Shown: positions 46,971-57,112, counted from the first letter of the stretch. The stretch: DNA of 64,000 nucleotides from Sciurus carolinensis (GCF_902686445.1 NC_062220.1:112144643-112208642), one strand, 5' to 3'. Notes: generated from the sequence alone by a model not told the origin. Translations and numbers: made by a program.

Positions 46971-47400
46971 TATGGTTTGAAAATAAAGTGTCTCTCAAAA
47001 GCTCCTGTTAATCCAGGAATGTTAAGAGAAGAAATGATTCAATTATGAGAACTGACACCTAATCAATCCATTCCACTATGAAAGGACTGGGTATTAACTG
47101 TATGTAGGTGGGTTATGCTAGAGGAGGTGGGTCATTGGGGGTGACCCTGGAAGACTATATCTTTTCAGCAGCCCCTTCTGCTGACATGAACTGAGAAGTT
47201 TTCTTCCACTGGGTCCTTCTCCTATGGTATTCTGCCTTAGGCTCAGATGGCTGACACATGGTATGCTGGTAAATGGGTAGAACTGTAGACACAATTGTGT
47301 CTCAGCCATCTGTGGATAGAGACCTCTGAGCCCCAAATAAACTTTTCCTCTTTTTCTTTTCCTCAGTGATGCAAAAGCACTCGCATCATTTGTAGTAATT
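46971..47400 (+). mobile_element. MaLR-type LTR with an internal templated insertion
   Basis: It starts 'tgttatggtttgaaaataaagtgtctctcaaaagctcctg' and ends about 'gagacctctgagccccaaataaacttttcctc'. It belongs to the same family as the solo LTR at 49157, but carries about 50 extra bases at 47244-47293 that the sister copy lacks. The right boundary is approximate. Confidence 0.65.
47244..47312. repeat. Inverted repeat enclosing a 26-bp copied insert
   Basis: Left arm CAGATGGCTGACACA (47244-47258) is the reverse complement, apart from a 2-base gap, of TGTGTCTCAGCCATCTG (47296-47312). Between them, 47264-47289 (TGCTGGTAAATGGGTAGAAC plus TGTAGA) is identical to 48147-48172 in the L1 relic downstream. 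The right arm corresponds to normal LTR sequence, so the left arm and the 26-mer are the added material. Confidence 0.85.
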
Positions 47401-47771
47401 GTCTGGGGAGGTTATCAGGTGTTCATTTTGTGATTTAAATTCTACAACCTACCTCCAATTTATTTTAATGTAAGAGTAAGTAGATATTAATGTTTATATT
47501 TTTTGAATAGACGTCAATAACAACCATTTCTTAATCAAAACATCTTTTTCCAACTAATGCATCAAACTATCAGACTTTATACTGGCAATAATGTTTATGT
47601 ATTTATACATCATTATATATTGCTTAATCACTATTGTTTTAATTTTTAATCTATTTTGATGTGAAGTACTGCTCATCCTATAACTGTTACTCTTGCTACA
47701 TTTCTTCACATTGATTGAAAATATTAAATTTAGATGAGTTTGTGTTTTCTCCACACATTCCTTCAAAAAAT
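47401..47771. other. Unassigned A/T-rich DNA
   Basis: No gene or recognised repeat. Confidence 0.4.
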
Positions 47772-48457
47772 ATACTTGTATGGAGATTCCTCAAAAGACT
47801 ATGAATGGAACTACCAAAGGGCCCAGTTATCCCACTCCTTATTACCTATTCAAAAGAACTAAAATCAGCATACTATAGTGATACATATAGGACAATGTTT
47901 ATAATAGCACAATTCACAATAACCAAATTATGGAACCAGCACAGGTGCCTGTCAACAAACAAATGGATACATAAAATGCCATACACACACACACACACAC
48001 ATATATATTCCATATATTCCATACCATTATATGTAAACACAACACACACACACACACACACACATATATATGTAATATACCTGTGTGTGTGTATATATAT
48101 ACAGTTTTAGCTGTAAAGAAGAATGAAATAATAAAATAATGTAATTTGCTGGTAAATGGGTAGAACTGTAGAACATAATACTAAATAAAATAAGCCAGAT
48201 TCAGAAAGTCAAGTTCAAAATCTTTCTCTCATATGCAGAAGCTAGGGGGGACAAAGGAATGAAAAAAGGGGGATCTCAAAAATAGAGTAAAGATCAATAG
48301 AGTAGAGGTAGGGGACTAAAGAGGAGAGAGAAAGAAAGGAAAAGGGAAAGAACTGAGAAGTGAAGTTGACCAAGTTATACTATGTGCATGTATGAATACA
48401 TCACAATGCATTCACTATTATGTACAATTATAATGTACCAATTAAAAATAAATGGAA
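47772..48457 (+). mobile_element. 5'-truncated old L1 3' end (host of the U6/L1 insertion)
   Basis: ORF2 C-terminal sequence ('tatggagattcctcaaaagactatgaatggaac', 'cccagttatcccactcc', 'aatgtttataatagcacaattcac') is followed by a purine-rich 3' UTR and 'gtacaattataatgtaccaattaaaaataaa'. The frame is interrupted by CA/TA simple repeats (47980-48110). The U6/L1 chimera begins at 48458. Confidence 0.8.
47980..48110. repeat. Compound (CA)n/(TA)n tract with inverted (TG)n
   Basis: Two CA tracts (47984-48000 and 48041-48062) each run into TATATA, and a TGTGTGTGTATATATATA block (48082-48100) is the inverse of the second. The arrangement can fold into an AC/GT hairpin. It lies inside the L1 relic. 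Confidence 0.9.
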
Positions 48458-48564
48458 GTGCTCATGTCAGCAATACATACGCTAAAACTAGAACAATACA
48501 GAGAAGATTAGCATGACCCCTGGGCAAGGGTGACACGCAAATTTGTGAAGTGTTCCCTATTTTT
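48458..48564 (+). pseudogene. U6 spliceosomal snRNA retrocopy (5' part of the chimera)
   Basis: A full-length 107-base U6-like sequence starting GTGCTC. It keeps the central block ACAGAGAAGATTAGCATG, which contains the ACAGAGA box, and the 3' GACACGCAAATTTGTGAAGTG, and ends CTATTTTT. By hand alignment about 17 of 107 positions differ from mammalian U6, many at former CpGs. No upstream PSE, TATA box or Oct site expected of a U6 gene is visible, because the upstream DNA is an L1 3' UTR. It is therefore a pseudogene. There is no poly(A) after the T-run; L1 sequence begins at once. Confidence 0.95.
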
Positions 48565-49083
48565 ACCCAAGGAACGCACAACCTTTTCAATGACATAATA
48601 TCAGAAAATTTCCCAAACCAGAAAAATGAAATGGAAAATCAAATACAGGAGGCCTACAGAATTCCAAATGTACAAAATTACAGCAGACCCACACCAAGAC
48701 ACATTATAATGAGAATGACTAAAATACAGAATAAGGATAAAATCTTATAGGCCATGAAAGAAAAAAAAATTACATATAGGGGGAAACCAATTTGGATCTC
48801 AACTGATCTCTCAACACAGACCTTCAAAGCTAGGAGGTCCTGGAATATGTTTCAAGCTCTGAAAGAAAGTGAATGCCAACCAAGAATTTTATATCCAGCA
48901 AAACTAAATTTCAGATTTGAAAATGAAAGAAAAACTTTCCATGATAAACAAAAATTAAAAGAATTCACAACTAGAAAGCCTGCACTACAAAGCATTCTCA
49001 ACAAAAGATTCCATGAGGATAAAGTGAAATCCAGCAAAGGAAGGAACTACACTAAAGGAATAGTCAATCAAAGGAGAAACTAA
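48565..49083 (+). pseudogene. L1 ORF1 C-terminal remnant
   Basis: Two overlapping frames (48550-48750 and 48754-49083) encode the end of L1 ORF1p, the RNA-binding chaperone of the L1 particle. The second frame shows the C-terminal-domain order 'YRGKPIWISTDLS', 'LYPAKLNFRFENERKTF', 'DKQKLKEFTTRKPAL'. The N-terminal coiled coil and RRM are missing because the L1 joins U6 within ORF1. A stop codon (TAG at about 48748) and a frame change separate the two parts. Confidence 0.85.
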
Positions 49084-49156
49084 GTCAAATTAAAAACCAG
49101 ACATAAATCAAAATGAATGGGAATACAAATCATATCTCAGCAATAACGTTCAATGT

Positions 49157-49592
49157 TGTTAAGGTTTGGATGTGAGGTATCCCCCAAAAGCTCACATGTG
49201 AGACAATGTAAGAAGATTCAGAGGAGAAATTATTGGATTTTGAGAGTCTTAACATAATCAGTGAATTAATCCCTGATGGGATTAACTGAGTGGTAATGGA
49301 GGCAGGTAGGGTGTGTCTGGAGGAGGTGGGAATTGGGGAGTGGCTTTGGGGTATGTGTATTTGTATCTGGTGAGCAGAGTCTCTCTTCATCTTCCTGCAT
49401 CTTCATCTTCCTGAAGATGCAAGCTTCTTTCCTCTGCCACACTCTTCCACCATGATGTTATGCCTCACTTGGAGCCCCAAAATGGAGTCAGCTTTTTATG
49501 GACTAAGACCTCTGAAATCATGACCCTAATAAACCTTTCCTTCTCTATAATTGTTCTGGTCAGATCAGTTACACAAAAAGCTGTCTAAAACA
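49157..49592 (+). mobile_element. Solo MaLR-type LTR inserted in the chimera's L1
   Basis: A 436-bp LTR begins TGTTAAGGTTTGGATGTGAG and ends GTCTAAAACA (TG...CA). It is flanked by a perfect 5-bp duplication AATGT (49152-49156 and 49593-49597). Promoter-distal features include an AATAAA at about 49531. It interrupts the first codons of ORF2 ('caataacgttcaatgt|taatggattacac'), so it is younger than the U6/L1 insertion. No internal region is left, which indicates LTR-LTR recombination. Confidence 0.9.
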
Positions 49593-49597
49593 AATGT

Positions 49598-52431
49598 TAA
49601 TGGATTACACTCATCAATCAGAAGACATAGACAGATTGCATTAAAAAACAAGACCCAACAATATGCTGTATCCAAAAGACTCAGCTCATAGGCAAAGACA
49701 TCCAAAAACTAAAGGTGAAAGGATGGGAAAAAATATATCACTCATATGGATTGTGTAAACAAACAGGGATTTCCATCCACAGTTCAGATAAAGTAGACTT
49801 CAAGTCAAAGTTAATCAAAAGGGACAAAGAAGAACATTTCATACTACTTGAGGGAATTATATATCAGCAAGAAATAACAATCATAAATATTTATGCCCCA
49901 AACAATGGCACATCCAAAGCAGTATGTCAAATCCTTCTCAATACCTGGAACCAAATAGAACACAACACAATAATACTGGGTGACTTTAACACACCTCTCT
50001 CACTATGAGACAGGTCTTCCAAATGAAAATTTAAAAAAAGAAACTACAGAACTAAATAATACAATCAATAATTTAGACTTAACAGACATACATAGAATAT
50101 TTCATCCATCAATGAATGAATACACTTTCTTCTTGGCAGCACATGGATCCTTCTCTAAAATAGACCATATCTTATGCCAAAACCAACATGTAAATATAAA
50201 AAAAAGAATACCCTGTATTCTATCAGATCATAATGGAATAAAATTAGAAATCAATGCTAAAATTAGAAAAAGGAGATAGTCTGACATATAGAGATAAATA
50301 ATGTTGAATGATGAATGGATAGTAGAAGAAATCAAGGATGAAATAAAAAAAAAATACTTAGAAGTAAATGAGAATACCAATACAACATACCAAAATCTCT
50401 GGGAAACTGTGAAGGCAGTGCTAAGAGGAAAGTTCTTTGCATTGAGCTCATACAATAAAAGAAGAAAAAGTCAAAAAATAAATGACTTAACAATATATCT
50501 CAAAGCTCATGAAAAATAAGAACAAATCAACACCAAAAGCAGTAGAAGACAGGAAATAATTAAAATCAGAGCTGAAATCAATGAAATTGAAACAAAAGAA
50601 ACAATTGAAAAAATTGACAAAGCAAAAAGTTGGTTCTTTGAAAAAATAAATAAATAGATAAACTCCTAGCCATTGTAATGAAGAGAAAAAGAGAAAACTC
50701 AAATTACTAAAATAAATGATGAACAAGGAAATATCACAATGGACATGACTGAAATACAGATGAAAATTAGAAGCTATTTTGAAAATTCATACTCCAATAA
50801 AATAGAAAATCTTGAAGACATCGACAAATCTCTAGAGACAGATAATCTACACAAACTGAATCAGGAGGTCGCACACAATTTAAACAGATCAATTTCAAGT
50901 AATGAAATAGAAAACACCATCAATAGCCTACTCTTCAAGAGAAGTTCAGGATCAGACAGATTCTCAGTTGAGTACTACAAGACCTTCAAAGAAGAATTAA
51001 CACCAATACTCTTCAATGTATTCCATGAAATACAAAAGGAGGGAACCCTTCCAAACTCATTCTGTGAGGTTAATATCACCCTGATACCAAAACTAGACAA
51101 AGATACATCAAGGAAAGAAAATTTCAGACCAATATCCCTGATGAACATAGATGCAAATATTCTCAATAAAATTCTGTCAAATTGCATACAAAAACATATT
51201 TAAAAGATGGTGCACCATGATCAAGAGGGGTTCATCCCTGGAATTCAAGGTTGGTTCAACATATGGAAATCGAAAAACATAATTTATGACATTGATAGAC
51301 TTAAAGACAAGAATCATATATAATCATCTCAATAAATGCAGAAAAAGCATTTGACAAAGTACAGCACAACTTCATGTTCAAAACACTAGAAAGAATAGGG
51401 ATAGTAGGAACATAACTCAGCATCATAAAAGCTATACATGCTAAACCCAAGGTCAACATAATTCTAAATGAAGAAAAATTGAAAGCATTCCCTCTGAAAA
51501 CTGGGACAAGAAAAGGATGCCCTCTTTAACCATTTTTATTCAACATTGGCCTTGAAATTCTAGCCAGAGCAATTAGAAGAAAGAAATTAAAGGTATACAA
51601 ATTGGTAAAGAACAACTCAAGCTATCACTATTTGCCAATGACATGATTCTATATTTAGAAGATTCAAAAAAATCACCAAAAACTTCTAGAATTAATAAAT
51701 GAATTCAGCAAAGTATCAGGATATAAAATCAACATCCCTAAACAAATGCATTCCTATGCATCAGTGATGAATCCACTGAAAGAGAAATTAGGAAAACTAC
51801 CCCATCCACAATAGCCTCAAAAAAAATAAAATACTAGGAAATCAATTTAACAAAAGAGGTGAAAGATCTCCACAATGAAAACTATAGAACACTAAAGAAA
51901 GAAATTGAAGAAGACCTTAGAAGATGGAAAGACTTCCCATGCTCTGGATAGGCAGAATTAATATTGTCAAAATGACCATACTACCAAAAGTGTTATAGAG
52001 ATTTAGTGCAATTACTATAAAAATTCCAATGACATTCTTCATAGAACCAGACAAAGCAGTCATGAAATGCATTTGGAAAAATAAGAGACCCAGAATAGCC
52101 AAAGCAACCTTTGGCAGGAAGAGTAAATCAGGAGGTATCACAATACCAGACCTTAAACTATATTACAGAGCTATAGTAACAAAAACAGCTTGTATTGCCA
52201 CCAAAACAAACATGTAGCCCAATGGTACAGCATAGAAGACACATACTCAAAATAAATACACACATAAATACAGTTATCTGATACTAGACAAAAGCTCCAA
52301 AAACATTCACTTCAGAAAAGATAGCCTAGACAACAAACGGTGCTGGGAAAAATGGAAAGTCACATGTGACAAAATGAAATTTAACCTCTATCTCTCACCT
52401 TGCATGAAACTCAACTCAAAGTGGATTAAAG
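49598..52431 (+). pseudogene. L1 ORF2 remnant: endonuclease and reverse transcriptase
   Basis: ORF2p of L1 nicks target DNA and reverse-transcribes RNA. Here the endonuclease part spans roughly 49100-50280 (ILGDFNTPLS at about 49974-50003; SDHNG at 50224-50238). The RT part follows: 'NITLIPKLDKDTSRKENFRPISLMN' region at about 51070-51150, '[13 protein letters not shown]'-type sequence at 51220-51260, and the active-site region at 51630. The active-site motif FADD reads FAND (tttgccaatgac, 51631-51642), so a catalytic aspartate is lost. Several stops and frameshifts also occur. It is non-functional. Confidence 0.9.
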
Positions 52432-53544
52432 TGTTTGTTCATTTCCTTAGACCATTTGTCGATTGGGTTATTTGCATTCTTGGTGTAGAGTTTTTTGAGT
52501 TCTTTATAGATTCTGGAGATTAGTGCTCTATCTGAAGTATGATTGGCAAAGATTTTCTCCCAGTCTGTAGGTTCTTTCTTCGCATTGCTGATAGTTTCCT
52601 TTGCTGAGAGAAAGCTTTTTAGTTTGAATCTATCCCAGTTGTTGATTCTTGCTTTTATTTCTTGTGCCATTGGAGTCCAGTTGAGTAAGTCTGGTCCTAA
52701 GACGACATGTTGAAGCTCTGGACCTACTTTTTCTTCTATAATCTGCAGGGTCTCTGGTCTGATTCTGAGGTCCTTTATCCATTTTGAGTTTAGTTTCGTG
52801 CACGGTGAGAGATATGGGTTTAGTTTCATTCTGTTGCATATGGATTTTCAATTCTCCCAGCACCATTTGTTGAAGAGGCTATCTTTTCTCCATTGCATAT
52901 TTTTGGCACCTTTGTCTAGTATGAGAAAATTGTATTTATTTGGGTTTGTGTCCATGTCCTCTATTCTGTACCATTGATCTACCTGTCTATTTTGGTACCA
53001 ATACCATGCCATTTTTGTTACTATTGCTTTGTAGTAGAGTTGAAGATCTGGTATTGCAATACCCCCTACTTCGCTCTTTCTGCTAAGGATTGCTTTAGCT
53101 ATTATGGGTTTCTTATTCTTCCAGATGAATTTCATGATTGCTTGCTCTATTTCTGTAAGGTATGTCATTGGGATTTTAATTGGAATTGCATTGAATCTGT
53201 ATAGCACTTTTGGTAGTATGACCATTTTGACAATATTAATTCTTCCTATCCAAGAACATGGGAGATCTTTCCATCTTCTAAGGTTTTCTTTAATTGCTTT
53301 CTTTAGTGTTCTGTAGTTCTCATTGTAGAGGTCTTTCCCCTCTTTTGTTAGATTGATTCCCAAGTATTTTATTTTTTTTGAGGCTATTGTGAATGGGGTA
53401 GTTTTCCTAATTATTCTTTCCGAAGATTCATCACTTATGTATAAAAATGCATTAGATTTATGTGCATTGATCTTATATCCCGCTACTTTACTGAATTCAC
53501 TTATGAGTTCTAAAAGTTTTCTGGTGGAATTTCCTGGTTCCAAC
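52432..53544 (-). pseudogene. Inverted L1 ORF2 segment (post-RT region)
   Basis: The minus strand encodes ORF2 from just after the RT active site ('[20 protein letters not shown]') through '[20 protein letters not shown]', '[12 protein letters not shown]' and '[14 protein letters not shown]' to 'SRIYKELKKLYTKNANNPID'. Only one frameshift (between 52848 and 52829) breaks about 370 codons, showing that the insertion is recent relative to its host L1. Confidence 0.9.
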
Positions 53545-54138
53545 AGACACTTCACAGAAGAAGATCTACAAGCAATCAACAAACAGATGGAAAAATGTTC
53601 AACATCTCTAGTAATAAGAGAAATGCAAATCAAAACCACCCTAAGATTCCATCTCACCCTAATTAGAATGGTGATTATCAAGAATACAAGAAACAACAGG
53701 TGTTGGCAAGGATGTGGGGAGAAAGGTACACTCATACATTGCTGGTGGGGCTGCAAATTAGTGCAGCCACTCTGGAAAGCAGTGTGGAGATTCCTTAGAA
53801 AACTTGGAATGGAACCACCATTTGACCCAGCTATCCCACTCCTTGGCCTATACCCAAAAGACTTAAAATCAGCATACTACAGAGATACAGCCACATCAAT
53901 GTTCATAGCTGCTCAATTCACAATAGCCAGATTGTGGAACCAACCTAGATGCCCTTCAATTGATGAATGGATAAAGAAACTGTGGTATATATACACAATG
54001 GAATATTACTCAGCCATAAAGAATGATAAAATTATGGCATTTGTAGGCAAATGGATGAAATTGGAGAATATAATGCTAAGTGAGATAAGCCAATCTCAAA
54101 AAACCAAAGAACAAATGATCTCGCTGATAAGTGGATGA
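53545..54138 (+). pseudogene. Sense L1 ORF2 C-terminal segment
   Basis: The frame continues ORF2 from '[20 protein letters not shown]' to a natural stop at 54138, including '[20 protein letters not shown]', '[20 protein letters not shown]' and '[20 protein letters not shown]'. This is the cysteine-containing C-terminal part of ORF2p. The longer open frame starting at 53353 is antisense ORF2 fused to it by the inversion and is not a protein. Confidence 0.9.
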
Positions 54139-54407
54139 TGACACATAATGGGGGGTGGGAGGGGTTAGTGTTAGGGTTAGAGTTAGGGTTAGGGAGGGGG
54201 GCAAGAATGGAGGAAGGACTGTATAGAGGGAAAAGAGGGGTGGGAGGAGTGGGGGGAAGGGAAAAATAACAGAATGAATCAAACAACATTACCCTATGTA
54301 AATTTATGATTACACAAATGGTATGCCTTTACGCCATGTAGAAACAGAGAAACAACAAGTATCCCATTTGTTTACAATAAAAAATAAATTAAATTAAATT
54401 AAAAAAA
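54139..54407 (+). mobile_element. Young L1 3' UTR with telomere-like G-rich tract and tail
   Basis: The UTR contains GGGGTTAGTGTTAGGGTTAG and further TTAGGG units (54161-54195), then GGGGGG and a purine-rich tract. It ends 'tgtatcccatttgtttac' with AATAAA at 54377-54382, followed by an A-rich tail broken by T residues. Confidence 0.9.
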
Positions 54408-54873
54408 TGAATATCTTTCTATACCTCAGTCATGCTCCTCATCTCTTTGATAGTTCACTACATTCCCTTCAATATTAAAGAGATATGGATTGCCTCTTTT
54501 GCAGTTTTCCTTGATACTACCATGTAAATTTCTTTCCTTCTGATCCTGAGTCCATCACTTTTTGTACCTCCCTCTATTTAAGTGACTTTTTGTATTATTA
54601 TGCAGCTAAATGTGCACGTGTCTCATCAACTACTAGAGTATAAGATCACTAAGAGTATGAACTGTGTCTTACTTGTCTTTGTAGCTCTGAACATATCCCA
54701 GAGCCTTAACATGATAAGAACTTGTAAATGCATTGAATAAATGATTCAAGTCAGTCAAATTTATTTATTTATTAGCTATTCAGATAGCTAGTGGGACTTT
54801 TTTAACTCTATTATATATTGTGCAGCTTTTATAAGTAGTATGTATAAAGAACCATATTAACTTGTTTTAAAAA
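54408..54873 (+). other. Probable 3'-transduced flank of the source L1
   Basis: This segment of about 460 bp is not L1 and has no counterpart in the neighbouring L1 copies, yet lies inside the target duplication between two A-runs. It ends with a TATAAA hexamer (54843-54848) about 20 bases before the second A-run, consistent with use of a downstream polyadenylation site after read-through of the weak L1 signal. It therefore should be a copy of unique DNA next to the source element. An older independent insertion is the alternative. Confidence 0.7.
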
Positions 54874-55174
54874 AAAGTGGATTAAAGTCTTAGGCACTAG
54901 AACAGAGACACTGCACCTAACAGAAGAAAAAGTAGGCCCAAATCTTCACCATGTTGGCCTAGGATCTGTCTTCCTTAACAAGACTCTTAAAACTCAAGAA
55001 GTAAAATCAAGAATCAATAAATGGTATAGATTCAAACTGAAAAGTTTCTTCTCCGCAAAAGAAACAATCGATAATGTGAAGAGAAAGTCTACATATTGGT
55101 TGAAAATCTTTACCACTTGCACCTCGGATAAAGCATTAATCTCTAGGATATATAAGGAACTCAAAAAACTTAAC

Positions 55175-55184
55175 ACCACACACA

Positions 55185-55222
<38 letters not shown>
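55175..55222. repeat. (CA)n microsatellite
   Basis: CACA tract interrupted once by a T, within L1 ORF2. Confidence 0.95.
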
Positions 55223-55223
<1 letters not shown>

Positions 55224-55685
55224 CCAATCCATAAATGTGCTAAGGAACTGAACAACAGGTCATAGAAAAAGAAATACATTCCATCAACAAATGCATGAAA
55301 AAATGTTCAACATCTGTAGTAATTAGAGAAATGAAAATCAAAACTAAGATTTCATCTTACTCTAGTCAGAATGGCAATTATCACAAATACAGGCATCAAT
55401 AAATGTTGGCAAGGATATGGGGAAAAGCATTCACTCATACACTACTTGTGGTACTGCAAATTGATGCAACCATTCTGGAAAGTAGTATGGAGATACCTCA
55501 GAAAACTTGAAATGGAACCACCAATTGACCCAGCTATCCCATCCCTCGGTTTATACTCAAAGGACTTAAAATCAGCCTAATACTGTGACACAGCTACATC
55601 AATGTTTATAGTAGTTCAATTCACAGTAGCTAAACTATGGAACCAATCTAGGTGCTCTTCAATAGATGAATGGATAAAAGAAAAT

Positions 55686-55688
<3 letters not shown>

Positions 55689-55722
<34 letters not shown>

Positions 55723-55738
55723 TATATATATACACACA
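55689..55738. repeat. (TA)n microsatellite
   Basis: A (TA)n run with one CATA interruption near 55721, followed by CACACA, within L1 ORF2 sequence. Confidence 0.95.
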
Positions 55739-55821
55739 ATGGAATATCACTCAGCTTTAAAGAAGAATGAAATTATGGCATTTATCTGTAAATGGATGGA
55801 GTTGGAGAATATCATGCTAAG

Positions 55822-56564
55822 AGAAATCCCGATTATCAAGCATACAAGCAACAACAGGTGTTGGCAAGGATGTGGGGAAAAAGGTACACTCATACATTGC
55901 TGGTGGGGCTGCAAATTAGTGCAGCCACTCTGGAAAGCAGTGTGGAGATTCCTTAGAAAACTTGGAATAGACCCACCATTTGACCCAGCTATCCCACTCC
56001 TTGGCCTATACCCAAAGGACTTAAAATCAGCATACTACAGAGATACAGCCACATCAATGTTCATAGCTGCTCAATTCACAATAGCCAGATTGTGGAACCA
56101 ACCTAGATGCCCTTCAATTGATGAATGGATAAAGAAACTGTGGCATATATATACAATGGAATATTACTCTGCCATAAAGAATGATAAAATTATGGCATTT
56201 GCAGGCAAATGGATGAAACTGGAGAATATCATGCTAAGTGAGATAAGCCAATCTCAAAAAACCAAAGAACAAATGATCTCGCTGATAAGTGAATGATGAC
56301 ACATAATGGGGCGTGGGAGGGGTTAGTTTTAGGGTTAGAGTTAGGGTTAGGGAGGGGGGCAAGAATGGGGGAAGGAAGGACTATATAGAGGGAAATAAGG
56401 GGTGGGAAGGGTGGGGGGAAGGGAAAAATAACAGAATGAATCAACCAACATTACCCTATGTAAATTTTTGATTACACAAATGGTATACCTTTACTCCATG
56501 TACAAACAGAGAAACAACATGTATCCCATTTGTTTACAATAAAAAAAAGGAAAAAAAAAGAAAT
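55822..56564 (+). mobile_element. Second young L1, 5'-truncated
   Basis: A short duplication AGAAAT (55822-55827 and 56559-56564) brackets L1 sequence from 'attatcaagcatacaagcaacaacagg' to the tail after 'gtttacaataaaaaaaagg'. ORF2's C-terminus is open to a stop at 56296, and the 3' UTR repeats the telomere-like tract (56319-56359). It is nearly identical to the 3' end of the copy at 53545. The open frame beginning at 55670 joins host L1, the TA repeat and this copy, so it is a fusion artefact. Confidence 0.9.
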
Positions 56565-56905
56565 GAGCCAATCCCAAAAAACCAAAGGCTGAATGTTTTC
56601 TCTGACATGTGGATGCTAATTCAGAATAAGTTGGGATCAGGGCAGGAGGAGCTATGCAAGAATAAAGTTACTTTAGGTAGCAGGGAGTGGAGGAAGGGGA
56701 GGGGAGGGAACATATGGAGATAGGAAGAACAGTAGAATGATACAGACTTTATTATCTTTATGTACATATATGACTATGATCAATGTGATTCTACAACATG
56801 TACAATCAGAAAAATGAAAACTTATACCCCATTTACGCATGATATATTAAAGTGCATAAATGCATTCTACTGTCATGTATAACTAATTAGATCAACAAAA
56901 AAAAC
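56565..56905 (+). mobile_element. 3' UTR of the chimera's L1
   Basis: Host L1 resumes 'gagccaatcccaaaaaaccaaagg' and ends 'tgcattctactgtcatgtataactaattagatcaac' followed by an A-run. This 3' terminus differs from that of the young subfamily and matches the type at 33305 and 41425. 56906-56956 is A-rich DNA. Confidence 0.85.
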
Positions 56906-56956
56906 TTCCAAAAAAAGATGAATAAAGATATCATTAAAAATAAAAATAAATAAATA

Positions 56957-57112
56957 GGGGCTGGGGTTGTAGCTCAGTGGTAGAGTGCTTGCCTATCATG
57001 TGTGAGTCACTGGGTTTGATCCTCCAAACCACATATAAATAAATGAGTAAAATAAAGGTACATCAACAACCAAAAAAATTCTTTAAAAAAATTTTAAAAA
57101 TTAAAAAATAAA
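56957..57112 (+). mobile_element. Sciurid ID-type SINE
   Basis: Begins GGGGCTGGGGTTGTAGCTCA, with A box TAGCTCAGTGG (56970-56980) and a B box changed by one base to GGTTTGATCC (about 57013-57022). The tail has the sciurid pattern 'aataaagg..' followed by A/T-rich sequence. It inserted in the A-rich end of the chimera's L1. Confidence 0.9.

Larger units (their letters stand above)
52418..54887 (+). mobile_element. Young L1 with 5' inversion and 3' transduction
   Basis: A 14-bp perfect duplication AAAGTGGATTAAAG (52418-52431 and 54874-54887) encloses the insertion. Its order is: inverted ORF2 segment (52432 to about 53544, minus), sense ORF2 end (about 53542-54138), 3' UTR and first A-rich tail (54139-54407), about 460 bp of non-L1 sequence (54408-54866) and a second A-run (54869-54876). 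The inverted and sense parts meet at adjacent L1 positions ('gaaatgaaca' / 'agacacttcac'), the hallmark of twin priming. The host L1 sequence resumes at 54888 in register. Confidence 0.9.
54888..55827 (+). pseudogene. ORF2 C-terminal part of the chimera's L1, continued
   Basis: It resumes 'tcttaggcactagaacagagacactgcacctaacagaag' and runs to 'atcatgctaagagaaat'. A (CA)n (55175-55222) and a (TA)n (55689-55730) have expanded within it. The frame is broken; short pieces such as 55371-55580 keep motifs like MEPPIDPAIPSLGLYSKDLK. Confidence 0.9.

Noticed and set aside
48458..48564. Functional U6 snRNA gene
   Set aside because: Many substitutions, and the upstream DNA is an L1 3' UTR without the pol III PSE/TATA arrangement. 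It is a retrocopy.
52848..53756. 302-codon minus-strand open frame
   Set aside because: It is L1 ORF2 from the inverted segment, with an upstream extension read antisense through the sense half. There is no separate gene.
53353..54138. 261-codon open frame taken as a novel protein
   Set aside because: Its first third is antisense ORF2 from the inverted L1 block; only the part after 53541 is real ORF2 coding sequence.
54161..54200. Interstitial telomere or chromosome-fusion site
   Set aside because: The TTAGGG units lie at the same place in three separate L1 copies, so they belong to the L1 3' UTR.
55670..56296. 208-codon open frame
   Set aside because: It joins an old L1 segment, a TA microsatellite and a separate young L1 insertion. 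The N-terminal IYIYIY run is the TA repeat. It is not a gene.
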